From: Spirochaetaceae bacterium
Lineage (GTDB): Bacteria > Spirochaetota > Spirochaetia > Treponematales > Rectinemataceae
Reading direction: 5' to 3'
NCBI GenBank assembly: GCA_025358255.1
Contig: JANYKC010000054.1
Span: forward strand, 47,355-111,354
DNA length: 64,000 nucleotides
Shown here piece by piece: positions 50,710 through 58,880 of this stretch. The position numbers and the translations under genes were made by a program. Below the pieces are notes generated by a model. The model was not told the DNA's origin. It searched no databases and saw only the letters and a list, made by a program, of their open reading frames with translations. Numbering within the stretch: position 1 is the first letter of the stretch; the number at the start of each line of letters is the position of its first letter.

Positions 50710-52139
50710 CGTATCTCCTCCATGAGCCGGGCTATCTCGCCCCGGCAATCGCCTGCGATGCGGCCCATCGCGCCTTTCGCCTCGGCCTCGTCGAAGCCCG
50801 TCATGTGGCCGTCCTCGACGACCGCCCTGCCGTCCACCCAAACCGACCTCACGTTGTGCGGCCGCATGGCATAGACGGCGGTGGCGTACCAGTCATAGAC
50901 GGGCTGCATGTTGAAGTCGCCTGAGTCGGCCATGAGGAAATCCGCCCTCTTGCCGATCTCCAGGGAGCCTGTCCTTCCGGCTATCCCCAGGGCCTCCGCG
51001 CCGCCAATGGTGGCCGCCCGTAGCGCCTCGCGGGAGGCCATGGTCTCCCGCCTGCCTGAGGCGACCTTCTGGAGCTTTGGGAAGAGACACAGGACTCCTT
51101 CCATGTCCATGCCGTTGCCCGACACGGGGCCGTCGGTGCCGAGGCCGAGCCGCACGCCGGCCTCCATGAGGCGCCAAGCCTGCGCTATGGGGCGGCCGGA
51201 CTTGGCGTTGGACGCCGGGCAGTGGGCCGCTGCCACGCCGCGACGGGCGAGCAGGGCGATGTCGTCGTCGTCGAGGTAGACCGTGTGGGCGGCCACGAGG
51301 CGGGGATCCAGCAAACCGATCGAGTCGAGGTACCTCACGGCCGAGCCATGGGGCGCCTTGAAGCGGGCAGCCTCGGCTTGCGTCTCCGCCACGTGCATGA
51401 GGATGGGGACGTCGAGCCTTTCGGCCCTCCCGTGGATCACGCGCAGGTGGTCGGCATCCACGGTGTAGGTGGCATGGGGGGCGAAGCAGGGAGTCACGAG
51501 GGGATGGCCCTTCCATTCGTCGATGAAGCGCTCCGCGTAGCTGATGCCGCCATAGGGCTCGGCGGCGTCGGGGGCGGGAAAGTCCACCACGGTCTGGCCA
51601 AGGACGCAGCGGAGGCCCGCCTGGTCGGCGGCGCGCGCCACCTCGTCCTCGAAGTAGTACATGTCGGCGAAGGTCGTGGTGCCCGACCTGGCCATCTCGG
51701 CCATGCAGAAGCGGGAAGCCTCGTGGACGAGCTCCCGCGTCACGAGGGCCTTCTCCATGGGGAAGAGGAAGCGCAGGAGCCGGTCGTCCCTGTCCTCGCC
51801 CGCGCCCCTGAAGGCAGCCATGGCCACGTGCGTGTGGACATTGACAAAACCAGGCATGATGAGGAAACCGCGGCCATCGATGTGCCGCTTGGCCTCCGGG
51901 ACATCGCCTCCTGTGGAGGCATCGCCTCCTGTGGAGACATCGCCTCCTGTGGAGGCATCGCCTCCTGCGGAGGCATCGCCTCCTGTGGAGGCGCTCCTTC
52001 CAAACGCGCCGGCCTCGGCAGCAGGGCCTATTCCGACTATCGCGCCGTCCTTGACCGCGATGTAGCCCGGATCGAAAAGCCGCCACTGCCCGTCCATCGT
52101 GATGATGGTGGCGCCCTCGATGACCAAGTCCGCGCTCAT
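50706..52139 (-). CDS. Amidohydrolase-family nucleoside/purine-type deaminase (MtaD/SAH-deaminase-like) with internal repeat
   Basis: A 477-residue metal-dependent deaminase. Motifs: PGFVNVHTHVAMAAFRGAGE with the HxH metal pair, PCFAPHATYTVDADHL, ILMHVAETQAEAARF, VAAHTVYLDDDDIALLARRG, VAAAHCPASNAKSG and LGTDGPVSGNGMDME. These fit the 5'-methylthioadenosine/S-adenosylhomocysteine deaminase group, though guanine or adenosine could be the natural substrate. Residues about 50-80 are a five-unit hexapeptide repeat (STGGDA-like) inserted before the usual HIDGRGFLIMPG strand. ATG 52139 overlaps the permease stop as ATGA. With PNP it would process imported purine nucleosides. Confidence 0.9.
   Translation of the reverse strand: MSADLVIEGATIITMDGQWRLFDPGYIAVKDGAIVGIGPAAEAGAFGRSASTGGDASAGGDASTGGDVSTGGDASTGGDVPEAKRHIDGRGFLIMPGFVNVHTHVAMAAFRGAGEDRDDRLLRFLFPMEKALVTRELVHEASRFCMAEMARSGTTTFADMYYFEDEVARAADQAGLRCVLGQTVVDFPAPDAAEPYGGISYAERFIDEWKGHPLVTPCFAPHATYTVDADHLRVIHGRAERLDVPILMHVAETQAEAARFKAPHGSAVRYLDSIGLLDPRLVAAHTVYLDDDDIALLARRGVAAAHCPASNAKSGRPIAQAWRLMEAGVRLGLGTDGPVSGNGMDMEGVLCLFPKLQKVASGRRETMASREALRAATIGGAEALGIAGRTGSLEIGKRADFLMADSGDFNMQPVYDWYATAVYAMRPHNVRSVWVDGRAVVEDGHMTGFDEAEAKGAMGRIAGDCRGEIARLMEEIR
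51907..51996. repeat. 18-bp tandem repeat, five units, inside deaminase gene
   Basis: Five consecutive 18-base units of the type CCTCCTGTGGAGGCATCG start at 51907, 51925, 51943, 51961 and 51979. Each unit contains a small hairpin CCTCC-TGT-GGAGG. Units differ by one or two bases and preserve the reading frame (six residues per unit, STGGDA-like). The block sits in a surface loop of the N-terminal beta-sandwich. Confidence 0.9.
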
Positions 52140-53143
52140 GCCCCGGTCCCCTCCGCCTGCTTTTTCGCCGTGCCCCCGTCGCCGGCGCCGCCGCTGGCCG
52201 CCCCGCCAGAGAAGAGGGCGCGCTTGCGGGCCGCCTCACGCCGGTCGCGGGAGAGGGTGACGACGATGAAGCCGAGGATGGTGACCGCATAGGGAAGGGC
52301 CTGGATGAGCTCAGGCGGCATGCCCACGTTCTGGAGGAAGGTGGCCAGGGCGTCCGTGAGGCCGAAGATCAAGGCCGCGAAGATGGCCCCCACCGCGGTG
52401 CCTCCCGCGACGACCTGGGCGGCGTTGGCCACGTAGCCGCGCCCTGCCGCTATGCCCGAGGTGAAGTTGGAGGTGTAGCCCATGGAGAGGAAGCAGCCCG
52501 CGAAGCCGGCCAGGACACCCGCGATCACGAGGGCGAAGAGCTTGACGCGGTCCGGGTTTATGCCCGCCGAGCGCGCGGCCTCGACATTGGCCCCCGTCGC
52601 CTTGATCCTCCTGCCGATCGTGTACTTGTTGAGGATGAGGTTGAGGACGACCACGGCGATGATGGAGATGTAGACCACGATGTTCTGGCCCGAGATGATC
52701 TTGCCGAGCCAGGGGATGTCCTGGATCAAGGGGATCTTGATGAAGGGCAGGGTCTTGCTCGCCAGGCTCGAGGAGATGCCCTTGTCCCCGGTGAGGGAGT
52801 AGAGGACAAACACCGTGCCTCCATGGGCGACGAGGTTGAGCGCCACGCCGACGAGGACGGCGTTGGCCTCGAGCTTCAGGGCGAAGTACCAGAGCGTGAC
52901 GCAGACCAGGATGGACGCGAGGATGCCCGCCGCCAATCCCATCCAGGCGCTGCCCGTGGCGGCGCTCACGATGACGCCGACGAGGGCGGCCCAGAGCATG
53001 GCGCCTTCGAGGGCCATGTTGCTGATGCCCGCCTGCTCGCTGATGACGGCTCCGAGGGTCACGAGGAGGATGGGCGCGGTGGAGCGGAAGACTATGTACC
53101 AGTAATTGGAGGACCCGAACACGGAAATGAGGAAGTGGATCAT
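52136..53143 (-). CDS. Nucleoside ABC transporter permease (BMP-associated, YufQ-like)
   Basis: A 335-residue membrane protein of the branched-chain-type permease family that partners BMP binding proteins. Features: FRSTAPILLVTLGAVISEQA then GISNMALEGAMLWAALVGVI, typical of this subunit, and KLEANAVLVGVALNLVAHGG. The NBD-contact loop lies in GRRIKATGANVEAARSAGIN. The last ~30 residues are a charged, Gly-rich cytoplasmic tail. ATG 53143 overlaps the previous permease stop as ATGA, with GGAGG upstream. It forms the transmembrane dimer with the 53140-54273 product. Confidence 0.92.
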   Translation of the reverse strand: MIHFLISVFGSSNYWYIVFRSTAPILLVTLGAVISEQAGISNMALEGAMLWAALVGVIVSAATGSAWMGLAAGILASILVCVTLWYFALKLEANAVLVGVALNLVAHGGTVFVLYSLTGDKGISSSLASKTLPFIKIPLIQDIPWLGKIISGQNIVVYISIIAVVVLNLILNKYTIGRRIKATGANVEAARSAGINPDRVKLFALVIAGVLAGFAGCFLSMGYTSNFTSGIAAGRGYVANAAQVVAGGTAVGAIFAALIFGLTDALATFLQNVGMPPELIQALPYAVTILGFIVVTLSRDRREAARKRALFSGGAASGGAGDGGTAKKQAEGTGA

Positions 53144-54273
53144 TCGAGGACCTCCGCGGCTTTCCGGGCCAGCGCCTCGGACTTGAGTGCGTCGCTCCGC
53201 AGGCGCCGGGCACGGAAGGAGTTCACGAGCCGGTCGGAGGCGAGGATGAGGATGATGAGGCCCTGGAGGAAAGTGATGAACTCGAAGGCCACGTCGCCGC
53301 GGCGCGACATGAAGTCGGCCCCGACCCGCAGGTAGGCCAGGAAGAATGCCGAGAGGGGCACGAACTTCGGGTTCTTGCGCGCGAGCATCGCGACGATCAC
53401 CCCGTCCCAGGCGTAGGAGGGGTCCATCTGCCAGATGAAGGCCCGGTAGAGGCCGGACATCTCCACGGCGCCGCCCACGCCGGCGATGAATCCGGAGATG
53501 AAATGGGCATAGAGCGCGATGCCCGACACCGAAAGGCCCGCGTAGGTCGCGAAGCGCGGGTTGGCGCCCGAGAGGCGTATCTCGAAGCCCCACTTGGTCC
53601 GGTAGATGAAAAGCGAGACGAGGACGACGGCGACCGCGGCCACGATGAAGCCCGTGTGGAGCTGGGTGTTCGGCACGAGCTTGGTGAGGGCGAAGGTCGG
53701 GCGGAAGGGAAGGGAGGCCAGGATGGACTGGTTCCGGTCGCGCAGGAAGTAGAGGATGATGAAGCTTCCGAAGAAATAGAAGACATAGTTGAGCATGAGG
53801 GAGGACACGAGCTCGTTGGCGCGCCATTTGATCTTGAGGATTGCCGGCAGGAGCCCTATGAAGCCGCCCCCGAGCCCGGCCACGACCATCGCGACCGCCG
53901 GGTGGAGCCCCTTGGGCAGGGGAAGGTATATGCCGATCGCCGTGGCGATGACCGCGCCCATGTAGAAGCTGGAATCCGCGATGAGCGATAGGTACTTCGC
54001 CTGGTAGACGATGCAGAGGGCCAGCCCCGTGAAGGTGATGGGGACCATCGCGATCATGAGGTAGTAGAAATTGTAGGTGCGCAGGACAGGCCCGAGGAGG
54101 AAGTTCTTCGTCGACGTCACCGGATCCTTGCTCACGAGGAAGATGAGGGCCACCCCGGCCAGGATCGAGAACACGACGGCGAAGAAGGTGATGACCGCGG
54201 GCTCCAGCTTGTCCCTGTCGGTGAAGTAGAGGCCTATCGAATGGAAGAAGCCCCGTTTCCGCGCGCTAGTCAT
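53140..54273 (-). CDS. Nucleoside ABC transporter permease (BMP-associated, YufP-like)
   Basis: A 377-residue permease, the larger of the pair. Features: LEPAVITFFAVVFSILAGVA, ARVLRTYNF-like region (here GPVLRTYNFYYLMIAMVPIT), FTGLALCIVYQAKYLSLIAD, LKIKWRANELVSSLMLNYVF, GFEIRLSGANPRFATYAGLS in the coupling loop, and WDGVIVAMLARKNPKFVPLS. ATG 54273 lies 8 bases inside the end of the ATPase gene. The last ~25 residues are charged and helical. It imports nucleosides with the BMP receptor and the double-domain ATPase. Confidence 0.92.
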   Translation of the reverse strand: MTSARKRGFFHSIGLYFTDRDKLEPAVITFFAVVFSILAGVALIFLVSKDPVTSTKNFLLGPVLRTYNFYYLMIAMVPITFTGLALCIVYQAKYLSLIADSSFYMGAVIATAIGIYLPLPKGLHPAVAMVVAGLGGGFIGLLPAILKIKWRANELVSSLMLNYVFYFFGSFIILYFLRDRNQSILASLPFRPTFALTKLVPNTQLHTGFIVAAVAVVLVSLFIYRTKWGFEIRLSGANPRFATYAGLSVSGIALYAHFISGFIAGVGGAVEMSGLYRAFIWQMDPSYAWDGVIVAMLARKNPKFVPLSAFFLAYLRVGADFMSRRGDVAFEFITFLQGLIILILASDRLVNSFRARRLRSDALKSEALARKAAEVLE

Positions 54274-55825
54274 GGAGGACCATCCTTATCTCCTCTTCGC
54301 CCTGGCTCTTGAGCCCGAGCATATATAGGCCCAGTTCCTTGTCGGTCACGGCGGCGGCGTCGGGGAAGTAGGCGACGATCCTGCCCGAACTCATGACGAT
54401 GAGGCTGTCGGAGAGGGACATCACCTCGGTGAGGTCGGAGGAGACGAGGAGGACGGCCTTCCCCGCGTCGCGCATCTCGATGATGCGCTTGTGGAGGAAT
54501 TCTATGGCGCCCACGTCCACGCCCCGGGTCGGCTGGGAGATCACGAGGAGCTCGGCCTCGGCGGTGAACTCGCGCCCCACGACCACCTTCTGCATGTTGC
54601 CGCCCGAAAGGCTGCCGACGCTCTGGAGCTCGGAGGAGCAGCGAATGTCGAAGCGCTCGACGATGCCCCTGGCCTCCTGCCTCATCGCGTCCTGCCTCAT
54701 GAAGCCGCCGGGGCCGGTGAACGCCTTGCCGGCGTAGCGGTCGGCTATGAGGTTGTCCATGATGCTCGCGGGAAGGGCGGTGCCGACCGTCATCCTGTCC
54801 TCGGCCACGTGGGCCATGCCCGCCTTCCGTATCGTCCCGGGCGAGGCGTTGGTCACGTCCTTGCCGCAGACGACCACCTTCCCCGTGAGGGTCTTCGCGA
54901 GCCCCGCGAGGATCTGGACGAGCTCGGTCTGGCCGTTTCCGTCCACGCCGACCACGCCGAGGACCTCGCCGCGCCTCAGGGTGAAGGAGACACGGTCGAC
55001 CATCTTGATGTCGAAGTCGTCCACGAAGGAGAGGTCCCTCGCGAGGAGGACCGCCTCCCCGGGTTGCGCGGGGGACTTGTCCACGCCGAGCTTGACCTCG
55101 CGGCCCACCATCTCGTTGGAGATGGTCTGGCTGTCCACGTCGCCCACGTCGTGGGTGCCGATCATCCTGCCGTCGCGCATCACGCTCACGCGGTCGCAGA
55201 GGCGGAAGACCTCCCCTAGCTTGTGGCTGATGAAGATGATCGTGCAGCCCTGCTTCCGCAGCTCGGAGAGCTCGACGAAGAGCTCATCGGTCTCCTGCGG
55301 GGTGAGGACCGCCGTCGGCTCGTCCAGTATGAGGATGTGGGCGCCGCGGTAGAGGGTCTTGAGTATCTCGAGCTTCTGGCGCATGGACACCGAGACGTCG
55401 ACGACCCTGGCCCGGGCGTGGACCTTGAGGTTGTAGCGGGCGGATAGCTCTTCCGTTATCCGGACCGCCTTTTCGAGGTCGAAAAAGCGGCTGCCCTTCC
55501 TGCGCGGTTCCTTGCCGAGGACCAGGTTCTCGGCGAGGCTGAGCGAGGGAACGAGCATGAAATGCTGGTGGACCATGCCGATGCCCGCACGGATCGCGTC
55601 CTCCGACGAGGAGAAGGACACAGGCTTGCCTTCAAGGAGGATGGAGCCCGTCGTGGGGGACTCCTCGCCATAAAGGACCTTCATCAGGGTCGACTTGCCC
55701 GCGCCGTTCTCCCCGACGAGGCCGTGGATCTCCCCTGGTCGCACCGAGAAATCGACACGCTTGTTCGCCGCCGTCCCGTTCGAATAGACCTTCGTGAGCC
55801 GGACAGCTTCCAATAATGCGTTCAC
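54266..55825 (-). CDS. Nucleoside ABC transporter ATPase with two nucleotide-binding domains (YufO-like)
   Basis: A 519-residue duplicated ATPase. The first domain has Walker A GENGAGKSTLMKVLYGEE, the signature region VSVSMRQKLEILKTLYRGAH (divergent, as normal for this family) and Walker B LILDEPTAVLTPQE. The second has a degenerate Walker A VGVDGNGQTELVQILAG, signature LSGGNMQKVVVGREF and Walker B LLVISQPTRGVDVGA. This asymmetry is typical of RbsA/YufO proteins. The start is GTG at 55825 with GGAGGATC upstream. It is separated from the BMP gene by a stem-loop with a T-run that may reduce read-through. Confidence 0.93.
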   Translation of the reverse strand: MNALLEAVRLTKVYSNGTAANKRVDFSVRPGEIHGLVGENGAGKSTLMKVLYGEESPTTGSILLEGKPVSFSSSEDAIRAGIGMVHQHFMLVPSLSLAENLVLGKEPRRKGSRFFDLEKAVRITEELSARYNLKVHARARVVDVSVSMRQKLEILKTLYRGAHILILDEPTAVLTPQETDELFVELSELRKQGCTIIFISHKLGEVFRLCDRVSVMRDGRMIGTHDVGDVDSQTISNEMVGREVKLGVDKSPAQPGEAVLLARDLSFVDDFDIKMVDRVSFTLRRGEVLGVVGVDGNGQTELVQILAGLAKTLTGKVVVCGKDVTNASPGTIRKAGMAHVAEDRMTVGTALPASIMDNLIADRYAGKAFTGPGGFMRQDAMRQEARGIVERFDIRCSSELQSVGSLSGGNMQKVVVGREFTAEAELLVISQPTRGVDVGAIEFLHKRIIEMRDAGKAVLLVSSDLTEVMSLSDSLIVMSSGRIVAYFPDAAAVTDKELGLYMLGLKSQGEEEIRMVLHD

Positions 55826-55849
55826 TTTTGGCGATCCTCCGTTATAAAA

Positions 55850-55878
55850 CTCGGGATGAGGCGAAACCCCATCCCGAG
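55850..55878 (-). terminator. Partial terminator/attenuator between BMP and ATPase genes
   Basis: A 12-bp stem with one mismatch, CTCGGGATGAGG / CCCCATCCCGAG, loop CGAAA. On the minus strand it is followed by TTTTAT, as in intrinsic terminators, but it sits inside the operon, so partial termination that lowers ATPase and permease relative to the binding protein is likely. Confidence 0.75.
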
Positions 55879-55922
55879 CTGAGCGACATTGCCGGCCGTC
55901 TGTGGCCGATCCGGAAATCGGC

Positions 55923-57002
55923 TTACTTGGCGGCGTTGACCGAGTCGCGGAGCTTGTTGATCTCGTCTGCGGTCATGGTGAAGGCCGAGGGGATATTGGC
56001 CTTGCCGGCCTTGATGTCGGCGATGACGGCGTCCAGCTGCTTCTGGATGGAGGCGGGGACGGCCTTGTTCATGGTCGCGTAGGCGATCACGCCGTCGGCC
56101 ACGCCGAGGTAGACCTTCTGGCCGCCGAGCTTGGCCCCGGCGATGAACTTGTCCGCGGCGCCCGCGAGGGTGAGGTCGACGCGCTTGGTGGTGGAGGTGA
56201 GGATGAGAGCCGACTTGGCGGGCTCGTTGCCGAAGAGGGCGGCCTGGTCGGTGTCGACGCCGATCGCGTACTTGCCCGTCTCGACGGCGGCGTCGAAGAG
56301 GCCCAGTCCCGCGCGGCCGGCGGCGTGGTAGATCACGTCGGCCTTGTAGGTGCCGAACTGGAGGAGGGCCTGGTCCTTGGCCTTGGCGGTGTCGGTGAAG
56401 GAATTGACATAGTTGTAAATGATCTTGACGGACGGGTCGACCTTCTGGGCGCCGGAGATGTAGCCCACGAGGAAGTCGTTGATGCCCGTGATGTCGCGCC
56501 CGCCGATGAAGCCGATCACGTTGTCGGCGTTGAGCTTGGCGTCGCCCTTGGCCTGGGTCATGATGCCCGCGAGGGCACCGGCGAGGTACCCGGCCTCGCT
56601 GTTCTTGTACATGATGGAGTGGACGTTGGCGACATCGCCCGTGATCCAGCCGTCATACATGACATAGAGGGTGTTGGGGTAGCGCGCGGAGACCTCGGAG
56701 ACGGCGCTGTTGAAGTTGTTCGAGCAGAAGACGATGGAGTAGCCCTCGGCGCCGGCGTCCTCGAGGGAGGGCGCGTATTTGGCGGTGTCGGCCCCGAGCT
56801 CGGTGTACTTGGTGGTGACCTTGTCGCCGTACTTGGCCTTGATCATGTCCAGGCCCGCCTTGGCGGAGTCGTTGAAGCCCTTGTCGCCAAGGCTTCCGGA
56901 GATCAGGAGGAAGATGCTCGTCGGCTTGGGGCCGGCGGCGAAAACGGGCATTGCCATGAGGATGGCGAGGAAAATGACGAGGACTGCGGAACTTCGTTTC
57001 AT
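55923..57002 (-). CDS. BMP-family nucleoside-binding protein
   Basis: A 359-residue periplasmic receptor with a Sec signal (MKRSSAVLVIFLAILMAMPV, cleaved near FAAG). It lacks the lipobox cysteine that many BMP/PnrA receptors have, so it may be soluble in the periplasm. Family regions: IFLLISGSLGDKGFNDSAKA, YSIVFCSNNFNSAVSEVSAR, SIMYKNSEAGYLAGALAGIM, VIGFIGGRDITGINDFLVGY and VIYHAAGRAGLGLFDAAVET, all lining the nucleoside pocket in PnrA-like proteins. The ATG at 57002 has AGGAG upstream. It is first in the operon with ATPase, permeases, deaminase and PNP. Confidence 0.93.
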   Translation of the reverse strand: MKRSSAVLVIFLAILMAMPVFAAGPKPTSIFLLISGSLGDKGFNDSAKAGLDMIKAKYGDKVTTKYTELGADTAKYAPSLEDAGAEGYSIVFCSNNFNSAVSEVSARYPNTLYVMYDGWITGDVANVHSIMYKNSEAGYLAGALAGIMTQAKGDAKLNADNVIGFIGGRDITGINDFLVGYISGAQKVDPSVKIIYNYVNSFTDTAKAKDQALLQFGTYKADVIYHAAGRAGLGLFDAAVETGKYAIGVDTDQAALFGNEPAKSALILTSTTKRVDLTLAGAADKFIAGAKLGGQKVYLGVADGVIAYATMNKAVPASIQKQLDAVIADIKAGKANIPSAFTMTADEINKLRDSVNAAK

Positions 57003-57063
57003 GGTGGACTCCTCTGGGGGTAAATGCGGGCCCGGACCGGGAAAGTCCTTGGCGCGATGGACA

Positions 57064-57093
57064 ACAATGGAGCATGAGGGCCTTTTCTGTCAA
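57064..57093 (-). promoter_or_regulatory. Sigma-70-type promoter of the BMP nucleoside operon
   Basis: On the minus strand: perfect -35 TTGACA (57093-57088), 18-base spacer, -10 CATTGT (57069-57064). It is 60 to 90 bases upstream of the BMP start codon. Confidence 0.55.
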
Positions 57094-57098
57094 CCGCA

Positions 57099-57114
57099 GC
57101 GCGTTGTCACGCGC
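57099..57114. promoter_or_regulatory. Candidate operator upstream of the BMP promoter
   Basis: The perfect dyad GCGCGT-TGTC-ACGCGC lies 5 bases upstream of the -35 box of the BMP operon and about 30 bases upstream of the divergent amidohydrolase promoter. It is suitably placed for a purine-responsive or other regulator acting on both; the binding protein is unknown. Confidence 0.4.
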
Positions 57115-57142
57115 AGAAACACGCCCTCCGACCGGATTTCGC

Positions 57143-57171
57143 TTGTCCTTACGAGGGGCCGGCATCATACT
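57143..57171 (+). promoter_or_regulatory. Promoter giving a probably leaderless amidohydrolase mRNA
   Basis: -35 TTGTCC (57143-57148), 17-base spacer, -10 CATACT (57166-57171). The predicted start coincides with the ATG at 57180, and no ribosome site is present. Confidence 0.6.
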
Positions 57172-57179
57172 TGGCAACC

Positions 57180-58880
57180 ATGAGTCGAGAAATCTTGTTC
57201 GAGAACGCCACGATCCATGGACTCGAGGCCGAAGGCAAGTCCTTTGGCGCGATGCGCGTGGGGCGCGACGGGAAAATCGCCGAGCTCTACCCCAAGGGCG
57301 CTCCCCTGCCCCCCCTTCCCGACCGCATCGACCTGGGCGGCAAGACCGTGGTTCCCGCCTTCATCGACAGCCATGCCCATTTCATGTCCAAGGCCGCCCT
57401 TGAAGCCCTCGCGGTCAACCTTGGCCGCCTGGAAAACGGCAAGATCCTCCCCGATTGCCTTGAAGGCGCCAAGGAGCTCCTGGTCCGCCATGCCGAGGAG
57501 AATCCCGGACCCGTCATCGGCTTCGGGCTCTGCCTCGGTGTCCTGGCCGAACGCCGCCTTCCCCGCGCCTCGGAGCTCGACGCCTGGCTTCCCGGTCGCC
57601 CGGCTATCGTCTTTTCCATGGACGGCCACTCGAGCGCCTATTCCACAAAGGCCCTGCGCCTCCTTGGCTTCGAATCCATGGCCACTGACGGCCTCCTCAC
57701 AGGCCAGGCCAACGAGTTCAACATGGGCAAGGTGACCGCCTACGTGATGAAGGGCCTCGGCCTCGGAGCCCTGGCCCGTGGGCTCTCCGCGTCCATAGCG
57801 GAGGCCGCCGCCGGAGGACTCGTCTCCATCCATTGCCTGGAAGGCTCGCAGGAAGGCAGGCGTGACCCCGCCCTGGCCGTCATCTCCCTCATCGGCGGCC
57901 GCCTCCCCCTCCGCCTCAAGCTCTGGCTCCAGTACACCGAACTCGAGCGCGTCGAGCGCCACGGAAGGCTCCTGTCCAACAAGCGGGCCGGCGGCTGCTT
58001 TGCCTGGGAAATGGACGGCTCGGTATCGTCGAGGAGCGCGGCCTTCGACCACCCCTACCTCGACGCCATCGCCATCGCCGGCTCCGCCATCGCCGGCTCC
58101 GCCGGCGCCGACAGCTTTGCTGGCGCCGACAGCTTTGCTGGCGCCGGCAGCTTTGCTGGCGCCGGCCAGCTCTACCGCAGCCCCGAGGAAGCCCAGGCCC
58201 TCGTTGCGCCGTTTTACCAGGCAGGCTGGCAGACGAGCGCCCACGCCATCGGGCCGCGCGGCATCGAATCGATCCTCTGCGCCTACGAGAGGCTCATGGA
58301 CAAGGCCGGGGACAGCACGAACGCCCTGCGGCTTCGCATCGACCACTTCGAGTTCCCGCGTCCCGACCAGGTCGAAAGGGCGGGAAGGCGGAGGATGGTC
58401 CTCACCGTCCAGCCCGGCTTCGCCTGGGCGGACGCGCGCTTCGTCCACTGCTACGAGGAAGCCCTCGATCCCGCCACGAGGGAAGCCCAATGCCCCTTGC
58501 GCTCACTCATAGACGCCGGCTGCGTCATCGCCCTCTCGACGGACGCGCCTGTCCAGCCCCTCAATCCCTTCCTCCAGGTGGCGGGCGCGGTCTGCCATCC
58601 AGTGGCAGCCGAGCGCATCACGGTCTACGAGGCGCTCAGGGCCTACAGCCACGCCGGAGCCTTCTCCACATTCGAGGAAGGCGAGCGAGGGACCCTTGCC
58701 AGGGGGAAATACGCGGACTTCGCCATCCTCGACACCGACCCCTTCGGAACGCCGGCGGAGAAGCTGGTGGACATCAAAGTCATCGGCACCTGGCACGAGG
58801 GCAGGCCGCTCGAGGCGCCACCATCGTCCGCCCTCGCCTTCGCCCTCAAGGCAGCCTTCACCAAAAGGAGAGAATTATGA
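57180..58880 (+). CDS. Amidohydrolase, YtcJ-like, with internal repeat
   Basis: A 566-residue metal-dependent hydrolase of the YtcJ/exoenzyme-regulatory-protein group. Motifs: KTVVPAFIDSHAHFMSKAAL with the HxH metal pair, IVFSMDGHSSAYSTKALRLL, TDGLLTGQANEF, GLVSIHCLEGSQEGRRDPAL, WQTSAHAIGPRGIESILCAY, RLRIDHFEFPRPDQVERAGR and ALSTDAPVQPLNPFLQVAGA. Substrates of this family are mostly unknown N-acyl or amide compounds. Residues about 297-329 are short repeats (AIAGS twice, then SFAGAD-like three times) placed before the LYRSPEEAQA helix. It is leaderless by promoter position, and its stop overlaps the permease start as ATGA. Confidence 0.88.
   Translation: MSREILFENATIHGLEAEGKSFGAMRVGRDGKIAELYPKGAPLPPLPDRIDLGGKTVVPAFIDSHAHFMSKAALEALAVNLGRLENGKILPDCLEGAKELLVRHAEENPGPVIGFGLCLGVLAERRLPRASELDAWLPGRPAIVFSMDGHSSAYSTKALRLLGFESMATDGLLTGQANEFNMGKVTAYVMKGLGLGALARGLSASIAEAAAGGLVSIHCLEGSQEGRRDPALAVISLIGGRLPLRLKLWLQYTELERVERHGRLLSNKRAGGCFAWEMDGSVSSRSAAFDHPYLDAIAIAGSAIAGSAGADSFAGADSFAGAGSFAGAGQLYRSPEEAQALVAPFYQAGWQTSAHAIGPRGIESILCAYERLMDKAGDSTNALRLRIDHFEFPRPDQVERAGRRRMVLTVQPGFAWADARFVHCYEEALDPATREAQCPLRSLIDAGCVIALSTDAPVQPLNPFLQVAGAVCHPVAAERITVYEALRAYSHAGAFSTFEEGERGTLARGKYADFAILDTDPFGTPAEKLVDIKVIGTWHEGRPLEAPPSSALAFALKAAFTKRREL
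58071..58163. repeat. 15-bp and 18-bp tandem repeats inside amidohydrolase gene
   Basis: Two 15-base units GCCATCGCCGGCTCC (58071-58085, 58086-58100), a 9-base spacer, then three 18-base units GACAGCTTTGCTGGCGCC (58110-58127, 58128-58145, and 58146-58163 with one change). Boundaries GGCGCC and GCCGGC make each unit partly palindromic. The frame is kept. Confidence 0.88.

Noticed and set aside
51907-51996. CRISPR-like array from five regular repeats
   Set aside because: Units are 18 bases and contiguous, with no spacers, and they lie inside a deaminase reading frame.
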